This document shows, in pieces, positions 28,364 to 37,313 of a stretch of DNA of 64,000 nucleotides. The position numbers were made by a program, and so were the translations under genes. Each line of letters starts with the position of its first letter. The first letter of the stretch is position 1. Source of the stretch: Lacinutrix sp. WUR7 (GTDB lineage: Bacteria; Bacteroidota; Bacteroidia; Flavobacteriales; Flavobacteriaceae). The notes under the pieces were generated by a model. That model had not been told where the DNA came from. It was given only the letters and a program-made list of their open reading frames with translations, and did not search any database. The stretch lies in contig NZ_CP045067.1 in assembly GCF_016864015.1 (NCBI RefSeq), positions 1,895,001 through 1,959,000 on the forward strand, given 5' to 3'.

Positions 28364-28401
28364 GCATCATTTTTTGTAAAAAAGGATCACAATAAATAAT
28401 T

Positions 28402-29229
28402 ATGATTAAATCAGTAGCAATTCAAGGAGTACAAGGATCTTTCCACCATATTGTAGCACAGCAATATTTTGGAAACCAGGTTGCTATTCAAGAATGTTTG
28501 TCTTTTGACGAAACAGTTCAAAACCTTTTAGATAAAAAAGTGGATGCTGTAATTATGGCTTTAGAGAATTCTATCGCAGGATCTATAATCCCTAATTACG
28601 CATTGATAGATAATCATAATTTACATATCGTTGGTGAGCAGTATTTAGATATTCAGCATAATTTGATGGCTTTGCCAAATCAGAGTATAGCAGATATTAC
28701 CGAAGTATATTCGCATCCTATGGCATTATTACAATGTAAGGAGTTTTTTAAAAAGCATCCGCACATTAAGCTTATTGAAGATAAAGATACTGCTGAGGTT
28801 GCACAACGAATTCAGAAAAATAATTTAAAAAATGTGGGAGCAATAGCAAGTGCTTTAGCAGCAGATATTTTTGAATTAGAAGTTTTAGCCGAAAGCATTC
28901 AAACGATTAAACTGAATGAAACTCGTTTTGTAATTGTAAAACGCGAGAATCACGAAATTCCGGAAAACGAAATAAATAAAGCGTCTATTAAGTTTGAGCT
29001 AGAACACAAACGAGGAAGTTTGGCAGCAATTCTTAATGTGATGAGCGACTGTAAGATGAGTCTTACCAAAATACAATCGCTACCAAAAATAGAAACACCT
29101 TGGACCTATGCTTTTTTTGTAGATATCACTTTTGATGCGTATGCAGATTATAAAAAAGCAAAATCGATATTAGAGATAATGGCACAAGATTTTAAAATAT
29201 TAGGCGAATTTAAAAACGCAAAGCAATGA
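28402..29229 (+). CDS. pheA: prephenate dehydratase
   Basis: 275 residues. The PDT domain (VAIQGVQGSFHHIVAQQYF, VIMALENSIAGSI, YSHPMALLQC, DTAEVAQRI, NETRFVIV) converts prephenate to phenylpyruvate; a C-terminal ACT domain (FELEHKRGSLAAILNV with the KIQSLP block) gives phenylalanine feedback. There is no fused chorismate mutase: that activity is on the gene at 31452. It overlaps the aminotransferase by 4 bp and is the first gene behind the attenuator. Confidence 0.94.
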   Translation: MIKSVAIQGVQGSFHHIVAQQYFGNQVAIQECLSFDETVQNLLDKKVDAVIMALENSIAGSIIPNYALIDNHNLHIVGEQYLDIQHNLMALPNQSIADITEVYSHPMALLQCKEFFKKHPHIKLIEDKDTAEVAQRIQKNNLKNVGAIASALAADIFELEVLAESIQTIKLNETRFVIVKRENHEIPENEINKASIKFELEHKRGSLAAILNVMSDCKMSLTKIQSLPKIETPWTYAFFVDITFDAYADYKKAKSILEIMAQDFKILGEFKNAKQ

Positions 29230-30368
29230 TACAAGTAGCAGATAGATTACATACCGTAGAAGAGTACTACTTCTCTAAAAAGTTGCGTGAAGTAAACTTG
29301 CTTAAAGCAAACGGAAAACCAATTATTAATTTAGGTATAGGTAGTCCAGATTTACAACCTCCAACAAAAGTAATAACAGCTATAGCAAATAGTTTTCAAG
29401 ATGCTACAGCGCATAAATACCAAAGCTATCAAGGCTTACCAGAATTACGCGAAGCTATTACTGGTTTTTATAGAGACCAATTTTCGGTGCATGTAAGTGC
29501 TATGACAGAAGTGTTGCCATTAATGGGAAGCAAAGAAGGTATCATGCATATTTCTATGGCTTTCTTAAATGAAGGTGACGAAGTGCTAATTCCAAATCCG
29601 GGATATCCAACCTATGCTTCGGTGACAAAATTACTTGGTGCAAAACCCGTTTTTTATGATTTGGAAGAAAACAAAGGATGGCTTCCTAATTTAAAGGAAT
29701 TAGAGAAATCAGACTTAAGTAAAGTGAAAATTATGTGGCTTAATTATCCACACATGCCAACGGGAACAAAAGCAACAGAGCAGTTATTTGAAGATGTGGT
29801 TGCCTTTGCTTTAAAGCATGATATTTTAATTGTAAATGACAATCCGTATAGTTTTATTTTAAACGATACACCAAGAAGTATTTTAAGCGTTAGAAAAGCG
29901 AAAGAGGTTTGTTTAGAGCTAAACTCACTTAGTAAAACCTTTAATATGGCTGGTTGGCGAGTAGGGATGGTTTTAGGAAGCGCAACCCATATTCAAGCGA
30001 TAATAAAAGTAAAAAGTAATATGGATTCTGGCATGTTTTATGGCATTCAGAAAGGAGCAATAGAAGCTTTGAAATGTTCTAGCATGTGGTATAAGAGTTT
30101 AAATAGTGTGTATGAGCAAAGACGTAAATTAGTTTGGAAACTGGCAGATGCATTAAACTGTACTTATAATAAAGAGGCTTCCGGATTATTTGTTTGGGCA
30201 AAATTACCGCCACATTTTAAATCGGAAGAATTTATAGACGTGCTACTCAAAGAAAACCACATATTTATTGCTCCAGGAACCATTTTTGGAACACAAGGAG
30301 AAGGTTATGTAAGGTTTTCACTATGTGCTTCGACCGAGGATTTAGAAGAAGCGCTAGCTAGAATTTAG
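29226..30368 (+). CDS. class I/II aminotransferase, probably aromatic
   Basis: 380 residues of fold-type I PLP aminotransferase: NLGIGSPDLQPP, YQSYQGLPELREAI, PNPGYPTYASV, NDNPYSF, the cofactor lysine in LNSLSKTFNMAGWRVG, and RFSLCAS. Its place between prephenate dehydratase and prephenate dehydrogenase, with a 4-bp overlap, makes transamination of phenylpyruvate and hydroxyphenylpyruvate the likely task. By sequence alone a diaminopimelate-type aminotransferase cannot be excluded. Confidence 0.87.
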   Translation: MIQVADRLHTVEEYYFSKKLREVNLLKANGKPIINLGIGSPDLQPPTKVITAIANSFQDATAHKYQSYQGLPELREAITGFYRDQFSVHVSAMTEVLPLMGSKEGIMHISMAFLNEGDEVLIPNPGYPTYASVTKLLGAKPVFYDLEENKGWLPNLKELEKSDLSKVKIMWLNYPHMPTGTKATEQLFEDVVAFALKHDILIVNDNPYSFILNDTPRSILSVRKAKEVCLELNSLSKTFNMAGWRVGMVLGSATHIQAIIKVKSNMDSGMFYGIQKGAIEALKCSSMWYKSLNSVYEQRRKLVWKLADALNCTYNKEASGLFVWAKLPPHFKSEEFIDVLLKENHIFIAPGTIFGTQGEGYVRFSLCASTEDLEEALARI

Positions 30369-30440
30369 TTCGTTTACAGTATAACAGAGAAATGACCTGC
30401 AAGGTTTAAAACAAAATTGTAGGTCTAAAAAAGATAAAAT

Positions 30441-30457
30441 GCTTCCTTTTAGGAAGC
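30441..30457 (+). repeat. hairpin before tyrA
   Basis: GCTTCC (30441-30446) pairs with GGAAGC (30452-30457) around TTTTA. No T-run follows. It is the first of three small TTCC/GGAA hairpins placed between genes of the aromatic operon. Confidence 0.45.
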
Positions 30458-30479
30458 GGTCTTGAAAAGACAAATGGGA

Positions 30480-31331
30480 ATGAAAAATATATACATAGTT
30501 GGCGTAGGATTAATTGGAGGAAGCATCGCTAAAGATGTGAAGGACTTAAATCCTAGTATTAGCATATTTGGTATAGATTCTAATGCCGAGCATTTAAAAC
30601 AAGCTTTAGAATTAAATGTAATTGATTTTGAAGCAACATTAAAAGATGTCGCACAGGCAGATTTTGTAATACTTACAGTGCCTGTAGATGTTTCGGTGAA
30701 AATATTACCAGGAATACTAGATATGGTAAGTGATGATGCCTTGGTTATGGATGCAGGTTCTACTAAAAGAGATATTTGCAAATCGGTAGAAAATCATCCA
30801 AAACGCAGAAATTTTCTAGCAACACATCCTATTGCAGGAACGGAGTTTTCCGGACCAAAAGCAGCCATGGTAGGTTTGTTTCAAAAGAAAACAAATATCA
30901 TTTGTGAAGTAGAAAAAACAGCCTTCAAATTACAAGAAAAAGCATTGGCTATTTTTCAAATAATGGGAATGCGTATTCGTTATATGAATCCGGAAGCACA
31001 CGATAAACACATTGCTTACGTATCGCACTTATCGCATATTAGTGCATTTATGCTAGGGAAAACAGTAATTGATAAAGAACGAAACGAACGCGATATTTTT
31101 GATATGGCAGGAAGTGGATTTGCTTCCACAGTACGATTGGCAAAAAGTTCTCCAGCAATGTGGACACCAATTTTTAAGCAGAATAAAGAAAATGTAATTG
31201 AAACTTTAGAAGAATACATCAGCAATCTTACCCATTTTAAAGATAGTATGAAAGCAGATGATTTTGAAACCATTTTTAATGAAATGGAAAACACCAATTA
31301 CATTAAAGATATATTAAACGGAATACAGTAA
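30480..31331 (+). CDS. tyrA: prephenate dehydrogenase
   Basis: 283 residues: the NAD-binding fold IYIVGVGLIGGSIAKDVK, DAGSTKRDI, THPIAGTEFSGP and the helical dimer half with HDKHIAYVSHLSHI, GSGFASTVRLAKSSP. It oxidatively decarboxylates prephenate to hydroxyphenylpyruvate for tyrosine. The ATG at 30480 is preferred to TTG 30462 (six extra residues MKRQMG) because it starts directly at the beta-strand of the nucleotide fold. No ACT domain is present. Confidence 0.92.
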   Translation: MKNIYIVGVGLIGGSIAKDVKDLNPSISIFGIDSNAEHLKQALELNVIDFEATLKDVAQADFVILTVPVDVSVKILPGILDMVSDDALVMDAGSTKRDICKSVENHPKRRNFLATHPIAGTEFSGPKAAMVGLFQKKTNIICEVEKTAFKLQEKALAIFQIMGMRIRYMNPEAHDKHIAYVSHLSHISAFMLGKTVIDKERNERDIFDMAGSGFASTVRLAKSSPAMWTPIFKQNKENVIETLEEYISNLTHFKDSMKADDFETIFNEMENTNYIKDILNGIQ

Positions 31332-31348
31332 ATATAAATAACAAAATT

Positions 31349-31369
31349 CCTTCCTTTTTTATGGGAAGG
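31349..31369 (+). repeat. hairpin in the tyrA-aroG gap
   Basis: CCTTCC (31349-31354) pairs with GGAAGG (31364-31369); the loop is T-rich. It is not followed by a T-run and is probably a transcript-stability or processing hairpin. Confidence 0.4.
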
Positions 31370-31428
31370 TGGCTTTAGATGTGAATTGGAAGTCAGAAGC
31401 GTAAATAAAATAAGTTGAATTAATAAGA

Positions 31429-31444
31429 TTCCACTTTTGTGGAA
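31429..31444 (+). repeat. start-proximal hairpin before the DAHP synthase fusion
   Basis: TTCCAC (31429-31434) pairs with GTGGAA (31439-31444), 7 bases before ATG 31452. The arrangement is the same as at 22507 before metF, including the AGT just before the start codon. Confidence 0.5.
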
Positions 31445-31451
31445 AATGAGT

Positions 31452-32534
31452 ATGGAAAACAAGAAAGAATTAAGAACATGGTTGGATGACATGAATTTAG
31501 ATCATCCTCTGGTAATAGCAGGGCCATGTAGCGCAGAAACAGAAGAGCAAGTTTTAAAAATTGCACATGAGTTAAAAGATACTGATGTAAACTATTTTAG
31601 AGCTGGAATTTGGAAACCAAGAACAAGACCAGGAAATTTTGAAGGTGTTGGTGCTTTAGGTTTAAAATGGTTACAAAAAGTAAAGGCCGAAACAGGAATG
31701 AAAACTTGTACGGAAGTTGCAAATGCAAACCACGTAAAATTAGCTTTAGAACATGATATTGATTTATTATGGATTGGCGCACGTTCTACTGTAAGTCCGT
31801 TTATCATGCAAGAAATTGCAGATGCTTTACAAGGAACAGACAAAATTGTACTTGTGAAAAATCCGGTAAATCCAGATTTAGCTTTATGGTTAGGTGGAAT
31901 TGAAAGATTACATACTGCAGGAATTAAAAACTTAGGAGCAATTCATAGAGGTTTTTCAACATACGAAAAATCGAAATATAGAAATATTCCAGAATGGCAA
32001 ATAGCTATTGAGTTTCAAAATAAATTTCCAGACCTTCCTTTAATTAACGATCCTTCGCATATTACAGGAAATAGAGAAATGATTTTTGATGTGTCACAAA
32101 CAGCATTAGATCTTAATTTTGATGGTTTAATGGTAGAAACACATTACGATCCAGACAATGCTTGGAGTGATGCAGCGCAACAAGTAACACCAAAAACTTT
32201 AGTGCAAATCATGACGGATTTACGTATTAGAAAAGAATCGGATCCAGAAGCAGAATACAATACCGAACTAAACAACCTTAGAGCACAGATTGATGTGGTA
32301 GATAATCAAATTATTGATTTATTAGGTAAAAGAATGAAAGTTGCCGATGGTATTGGATCGCTTAAAAAACAGAAAAACGTTTCTGTTTTACAAAGCAAAC
32401 GATGGAACGAAATACTAGGTAAAATGGTTCTTGAAGGAGATGAAAAAGGATTAAGTGAAGAGTTTATTTTACGTATGTTTAAAGCAATTCACCAAGAATC
32501 TATTAATCACCAAGAAAAGATTCTAAAAGCATAG
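31452..32534 (+). CDS. bifunctional DAHP synthase / chorismate mutase
   Basis: About 360 residues. The N-terminal barrel is a KDO8P/DAHP synthase of the beta type (PLVIAGPCSAETEEQ, FRAGIWKPRTRPGNFEG, GARSTVSPF, DPSHITGNR). From about residue 270 a helical AroQ chorismate mutase follows (LRAQIDVVDNQIIDLLGKRM, KVADGIGSLKKQ, ...FKAIHQESINHQ). It gives both the first step of the shikimate route and the entry to the Phe/Tyr branch, and the fused mutase normally confers feedback control. ATG 31446 is an alternative start; the position of the upstream hairpin favours 31452. Confidence 0.93.
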   Translation: MENKKELRTWLDDMNLDHPLVIAGPCSAETEEQVLKIAHELKDTDVNYFRAGIWKPRTRPGNFEGVGALGLKWLQKVKAETGMKTCTEVANANHVKLALEHDIDLLWIGARSTVSPFIMQEIADALQGTDKIVLVKNPVNPDLALWLGGIERLHTAGIKNLGAIHRGFSTYEKSKYRNIPEWQIAIEFQNKFPDLPLINDPSHITGNREMIFDVSQTALDLNFDGLMVETHYDPDNAWSDAAQQVTPKTLVQIMTDLRIRKESDPEAEYNTELNNLRAQIDVVDNQIIDLLGKRMKVADGIGSLKKQKNVSVLQSKRWNEILGKMVLEGDEKGLSEEFILRMFKAIHQESINHQEKILKA

Positions 32535-32556
32535 TTTACACTATAAATTTAATAAA

Positions 32557-32583
32557 AGGCTCACAATTATGTGGGCCTTTTTT
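32557..32583 (+). terminator. intrinsic terminator of the aromatic operon
   Basis: AGGCTCACA (32557-32565) pairs with TGTGGGCCT (32570-32578), one G-T pair, followed by TTTTTT. It closes the pheA-to-DAHP synthase operon. Confidence 0.85.
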
Positions 32584-32688
32584 ATGTACAGCTCTTTCAC
32601 GCAGTCAAAAATACGTTTCACTCATTATCGGTTTTATAGACTACAGATTAGTTTTATATTTGATTAACAAACCAAAAAACCAATCGTT

Positions 32689-33333
32689 ATGAAACAAATT
32701 ACAATATTCTTTTTAGTATTAAGCTTTTCGTTTACAGCCTTTTCCCAAGTGAAAATTACAGGATTAGTTTCCGATACTATAGATGTGCTTCCTGGTGCAA
32801 ATATTATAATAAAAGGAACAACAATGGGAGCAATAACCAATCCCGATGGTTATTTTGAATTAGAAGTAAATCCAAAGGACACCATTTCAATTTCTTATAT
32901 TGGTTATACTACAAAAGACGTAGTAATTAAAAATCAAAAAAGTGTAAACACCGTTTTAGAAATAGATAATGCTATAGAAGAAGTTGTGGTAATTGCAGGA
33001 TGTATTGGAAGGTGTAAAAGTGAATTTGCTTGTTGTGGTGTCTATCGTGAAATAGCCGATATGTATTTGGATAAAACATTAGAGGAAAACCAAGTTAAAT
33101 TATATCCAAATCCGTCTGTAACAGGAGATTTTAATTTAAGATTTCTTAAAAAATATAAGAAAGTAGCGATTTTTGTTGCTAATATTTCTGGTCAAATAAT
33201 ACAGTCTAATATATATCAGAATGTAAATAATATAGAGCGTTTAGATCTCTCTAGGTTTTCTTCAGGAATTTATATTATTAATATAATTGCAGATGATGAA
33301 AGATTACCAACTAAAAAAGCAATTATAGGTTAA
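32689..33333 (+). CDS. secreted carboxypeptidase-regulatory-like protein with type IX secretion tail
   Basis: 214 residues: signal peptide MKQITIFFLVLSFSFTAFSQ, a CarboxypepD_reg-like domain (VKITGLVSDTIDVLPGANIIIKG-type start, GYFELEV, ISYIGYTTKDVVI), then a cysteine-rich stretch CIGRCKSEFACCG near residue 104, and a C-terminal sorting domain (VKLYPNPSVTGDFNLRF, FSSGIYIINI). The tail indicates export by the type IX system and attachment at the cell surface. The closeness of the cysteine cluster to the sorting domain is unusual. Function unknown. Confidence 0.8.
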   Translation: MKQITIFFLVLSFSFTAFSQVKITGLVSDTIDVLPGANIIIKGTTMGAITNPDGYFELEVNPKDTISISYIGYTTKDVVIKNQKSVNTVLEIDNAIEEVVVIAGCIGRCKSEFACCGVYREIADMYLDKTLEENQVKLYPNPSVTGDFNLRFLKKYKKVAIFVANISGQIIQSNIYQNVNNIERLDLSRFSSGIYIINIIADDERLPTKKAIIG

Positions 33334-33377
33334 TAAAATCAATATAAAAATCGTTATTTTGTAGCTTAATTAAATGA

Positions 33378-34325
33378 ATGACAGGACTAGTTTATAAATC
33401 GACAGGAAGTTGGTACACAGTGAAAACAGAACTGGGTACTACATATCCTTGTAGAATAAAAGGGAAGTTTAGATTGCAGGGTATTAAAAGTACCAATCCT
33501 ATTGCTGTTGGCGATATTGTTGATTTTGATTTAGATACCGATAATAATGAAAATCCGATAGGCGTAATTAAATATATTCACGATAGAAAAAATTACATTG
33601 TTAGAAAATCGGTAAACCTTTCTAAACAAACACATGTCATTGCATCTAATATCGATCAGGTATTTTTATTGATTACTATTGATAATCCGCCAACATCGAC
33701 TTCTTTTATCGATCGTTTTTTAGTTACCGCAGAAGCCTATTCTATAAAAACCGTTTTACTTTTTAATAAAGTAGATACCTATGATAAAGAGACTTTAGAT
33801 GAAGTGCGTTTTCTAGCACATATTTATAGAGAAATAGGTTATGAATGTATTGGTGTTTCAGCAACTACAGGGAAAAATGTAGATAAAGTAAAAGCCATGA
33901 TGGATGATAAAGTAAGTATGTTTGCTGGTCATTCTGGAGTTGGTAAGTCTACATTAGTAAACGCGATAGAACCAAATTTAGACTTAAAAACCAAAGCTAT
34001 TTCTACCCAACATAGCCAAGGACAGCACACCACCACTTTTGCCGAGATGTTTGATCTTAGTTTTAATGCTAAAATTATTGATACTCCAGGAATAAAAGGA
34101 TTTGGTATTGTAGATATGGAAAAGGAAGAAATAAGCGATTATTTTCCAGAGTTTTTCGAACTAAAACAAAATTGTAAGTTCAATAACTGTTTGCATATCG
34201 AAGAACCAAAATGTGCCATAAAAGATGCCGTAGAAAAAGGTGTTATTGCAGAATCTCGTTACCGAAGCTACGTAAGTATTATTGAAGGCGAAGACGAACA
34301 CTACAGAACAGATAATTATAATTAA
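33378..34325 (+). CDS. rsgA: ribosome small-subunit GTPase RsgA
   Basis: 315 residues. An OB-fold (TGLVYKSTGSWYTV, CRIKGKFRLQG) is followed by a circularly permuted GTPase: G4 NKVD (about 130) comes before G1 GHSGVGKST (about 184) and G3 DTPGIKGFG (about 234). The zinc ligands lie in CKFNNCLHIEEPKC near residue 270. It helps the late maturation of the 30S subunit. ATG at 33378. Confidence 0.95.
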   Translation: MTGLVYKSTGSWYTVKTELGTTYPCRIKGKFRLQGIKSTNPIAVGDIVDFDLDTDNNENPIGVIKYIHDRKNYIVRKSVNLSKQTHVIASNIDQVFLLITIDNPPTSTSFIDRFLVTAEAYSIKTVLLFNKVDTYDKETLDEVRFLAHIYREIGYECIGVSATTGKNVDKVKAMMDDKVSMFAGHSGVGKSTLVNAIEPNLDLKTKAISTQHSQGQHTTTFAEMFDLSFNAKIIDTPGIKGFGIVDMEKEEISDYFPEFFELKQNCKFNNCLHIEEPKCAIKDAVEKGVIAESRYRSYVSIIEGEDEHYRTDNYN

Positions 34326-34417
34326 CGTCAGTTCGAGTGAAATGCTTTGCAAAAGTATTTTGTATCGAGAACCCAACTTAACAAAGGAACAGATTTTTAC
34401 TTTCTTGGAAAATAAAT

Positions 34418-34870
34418 ATGAAAGCAGTTATACAAAGAGTTTCTCAAGCAAGCGTTACTATTGCAAATCATCAAGTAGCTTCCATCCAACAAGGTGTGTT
34501 AATTCTTTTAGGAATCGTTCCAGAAGATACCAAAGAAGACATCCAGTGGTTATCTAATAAAATAGTAAACCTTCGTATTTTTAATGATGCAGATGACGTG
34601 ATGAATACTTCACTTTTAAATAGTAATGGTGACGCCATTGTGGTTAGTCAGTTTACATTACACGCAAATACCAAAAAAGGAAACCGACCAAGTTATATTA
34701 AAGCAGCAAAACCAGATGTTGCTATTCCTTTATATCAAGATTTTATTTCCCAAATAGAAAAAGATTTAGGTAAATCTATTCAGACAGGAGAATTTGGTGC
34801 AGATATGCAAGTCGCCCTTTTAAACGATGGACCGGTTACTATCATTATAGATACTAAAAGTAGAGAATAA
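34418..34870 (+). CDS. dtd: D-aminoacyl-tRNA deacylase
   Basis: 150 residues, the full family length. MKAVIQRVSQASV at the start, the SQFTLHA block and the GNRPSY and C-terminal GPVTIIID motifs place it in the DTD family, which removes D-amino acids from mischarged tRNA. The normal gene follows rsgA by 92 bp. Confidence 0.94.
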   Translation: MKAVIQRVSQASVTIANHQVASIQQGVLILLGIVPEDTKEDIQWLSNKIVNLRIFNDADDVMNTSLLNSNGDAIVVSQFTLHANTKKGNRPSYIKAAKPDVAIPLYQDFISQIEKDLGKSIQTGEFGADMQVALLNDGPVTIIIDTKSRE

Positions 34871-34933
34871 AATCTCTATTTTGTTTTGTGAATTTGTAAA
34901 AAGTAGTACTTTTAAAATCGCAAACCCAACTAG

Positions 34934-36838
34934 ATGATTTCAAGGCAATTCCTACTTATTTTTTTCTTCATTATTTCTGTTTTTTCAATACAATCGCAGG
35001 ATGAAAACCTATTAAAGTATAAAACAATTCCTTTTGCTTTAAAGGAAAATGCTAATGCTGTAATTCGGTCAGAGATAATTCATTTTGAAATAAAAGATTA
35101 TGATCAAATGGTCTATACTAATAAACGCATAGTTACCATACTAAATAAAGAAGGAGATAGCAAGCAAAGAACATATCAATATTACGATAAGAATACAAAT
35201 ATTAAAAGATTAGAAGCTAGAATCTATAACGCTCAAGGTGAAGAAATCAAGAAATTTAAAGAAAAAGATTTTTTAGATGTAAGTGCTGTAAGCGGAGGAA
35301 CACTATACTCAGATAATCGTGTTAAATATTTAAAATATACACCAATAAGTTATCCGTATACTATTCAATTTGAAGCAGAAGTGGTCTATAAATCCACTGC
35401 TTTTTTATATGGTTGGAGACCTGTTGAAGGTTTTTATGCTAGTACTGAAAAGGCAGAATATAAAATTACAAATTTATCTGATGCAAAAGTTAGGATACAA
35501 ACGTTAAATTTTGAAAATTATAATATTACTAAGAAAAGTGAGTATCATTTTATTGCTGAAAATCTAAAGGCTATTAAAAGTGAATCTTACAGTCCTTCTT
35601 TTAAAACCTATGTACCATATTTAAAAGCTACACTTTCAGATTTTAACATGGAAGGTATTCGAGGAGTGAACAACAATTGGCAAGATTTTGGAAAATGGAT
35701 GTATGATGAATTAATTTCTGGAACCGAAGAATTACCACAAACAGCAAAAGATGAAATAAGAGCTAAAACAGCAACAGCAACTTCAGATAGAGAGAAAGCA
35801 AAAATTGTTTATGCGTACATGCAAAACAAAACACGATACATTAGCGTGCAAGTAGGTATTGGTGGCTGGAAACCAATGTTAGCATCAGAAGTAGATAGAT
35901 TGGGTTATGGGGATTGTAAAGCATTAACAAATTACACCAAATCCTTATTAACAGAAGTGGGAGTAGTGTCTTATTATACGGTGGTACATGGTGATTATGA
36001 TATTATAGATATCGATAAGGGTTTTTCTTCATTACAAGGAAATCATGTGATATTAAGCGTTCCAGATGAAGAAGGTTATTTATGGTTAGAATGTACTAGT
36101 CAAACAAGTCCTTTTGCATATAATGCAAACTTTACAGATGATAGAGATGTTTTAGTAGTTACTCCAGAAGGCGGAAAAATTGTACACACCAAAGTATATA
36201 CTGCAGATGAAAACACAACAGAGAACAAAGCAAAAATACAACTAGAGGCAACGGGAGATATTACTGCACAAGTAGAAATTATTTCCAAAGGCACAAGATA
36301 TTCTCATCATTATTATTTAGAAAACGAATTAGAAAAAGATCAAAAATTACATTACAAAGAAAGTTTTAATACGGTTAATAATCTGGAAATCCATAGTGTA
36401 ACTTTTAACAATAATAAAGAAGATATTGTTTTTACAGAAAAATTAGATGTCAAAGCAAAAAAATATGCATCTAAACTCGGAGAAAGAATTTTATTGAAAC
36501 CTAATGTTTTTATAATGGAAGAGTATGTACCTCCGCGTTATAAAAATAGAAAATTACCTTTTCAAATTAGTAGAGGAAAAGTAAATATAAGCACCTTTGA
36601 AATAGAACTACCAAATACGCTACAAGTAGAAGCGTTGCAAGACAGTGTTACCATTTCTAATAAGTTTGGTGATTATCATTTTTCTATTATTCAAAAAGAT
36701 GAAAACACACTTTTGTTTAATAGAAAATTTAAATTAAAAAAAGGAGATTACACAAAAGAAGAATATAAAGCATTTAGAGATTTTCTATTGTTAGTAGCAA
36801 AACATGATAAATCTAAAATAGTATTAAAATCTAGTTAA
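34934..36838 (+). CDS. DUF3857 / transglutaminase-fold secreted protein
   Basis: 634 residues with signal peptide MISRQFLLIFFFIISVFSIQSQ. A DUF3857 domain (ENANAVIRSEIIHFEI, ARIYNAQGEEIKKFKEKDF, Tyr-rich strands) is followed by a transglutaminase-like core with catalytic Cys in YGDCKALTNYTKSLL (about residue 325) and a later His/Asp region (GNHVILSVPDEEGYLWLECT), then a DUF2569-like tail of beta-strands. It may modify or recognise peptides at the cell envelope. The next 36838 gene starts at its stop codon and is a remnant of a paralogue. Confidence 0.85.
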   Translation: MISRQFLLIFFFIISVFSIQSQDENLLKYKTIPFALKENANAVIRSEIIHFEIKDYDQMVYTNKRIVTILNKEGDSKQRTYQYYDKNTNIKRLEARIYNAQGEEIKKFKEKDFLDVSAVSGGTLYSDNRVKYLKYTPISYPYTIQFEAEVVYKSTAFLYGWRPVEGFYASTEKAEYKITNLSDAKVRIQTLNFENYNITKKSEYHFIAENLKAIKSESYSPSFKTYVPYLKATLSDFNMEGIRGVNNNWQDFGKWMYDELISGTEELPQTAKDEIRAKTATATSDREKAKIVYAYMQNKTRYISVQVGIGGWKPMLASEVDRLGYGDCKALTNYTKSLLTEVGVVSYYTVVHGDYDIIDIDKGFSSLQGNHVILSVPDEEGYLWLECTSQTSPFAYNANFTDDRDVLVVTPEGGKIVHTKVYTADENTTENKAKIQLEATGDITAQVEIISKGTRYSHHYYLENELEKDQKLHYKESFNTVNNLEIHSVTFNNNKEDIVFTEKLDVKAKKYASKLGERILLKPNVFIMEEYVPPRYKNRKLPFQISRGKVNISTFEIELPNTLQVEALQDSVTISNKFGDYHFSIIQKDENTLLFNRKFKLKKGDYTKEEYKAFRDFLLLVAKHDKSKIVLKSS

Positions 36839-37250
36839 TGAATAAAATATTAGTAATCATTACGTTATTAATCGCGCAATTCACATTTTCTCAATATTTT
36901 AAATCTGGAAAAGTAAGTAAAGCAGAATTAGAGGAAAAGCAACATCTATTAGAACCAAATGCTAATGCTGCAATTCTAGAAAATACATCTTCTTTATCGT
37001 TCTGTTTTTATCCACAGTATCTCACGGACTTTTAGACGCCATGACAACAGGAGGGAAAGGAGTTGTTTTTTTTATTACTTTAGATAATTCCAGATATTTC
37101 TTTCCTTGGCAAGTCATAAAAGTTTCCCCAATTGGTATTGGAAAGTTTTTTTCAGAAAGAGGAATCCAAGTAATTTTTAGCGAATTACAATATATCGCTA
37201 TTCCATGTTTTATAATCCTTGCGGTACTATACTTTTATAAAAGAAAATGA
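36838..37250 (+). pseudogene. deletion-scar chimera: DUF3857 paralogue head joined to YdjM-like membrane hydrolase tail
   Basis: The first 45 codons (signal peptide MNKILVIITLLIAQFTFSQ, then SGKVSKAELEEK, EPNANAAIL) match the beginning of a DUF3857 protein like its neighbour, then the frame ends at 37035. In another frame from about 36985, FFIVLFLSTVSHGLLDAMTT, RYFFPWQVIKVSPIGIGKFF and the final hydrophobic segment are the C-terminal half of a YdjM-type metal-dependent membrane hydrolase; its ATG at 37041 is merely internal. The junction near 36975-36990 suggests a deletion that removed the end of one gene and the start of the next. Confidence 0.75.
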
Positions 37251-37288
37251 TAACTTTGTTTTTCACAGAAAGTTTAATTTAAAATAGG

Positions 37289-37307
37289 TTTTCGCTTTCG
37301 CGGAAAA
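37289..37307 (+). repeat. GAAA-hairpin repeat before mazG-like gene
   Basis: TTTTCGCTTTCGCGGAAAA, the complement of the 1325 hairpin, ends 6 bases before the ATG at 37314. A member of the same dispersed family. Confidence 0.5.
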
Positions 37308-37313
37308 GAAATC

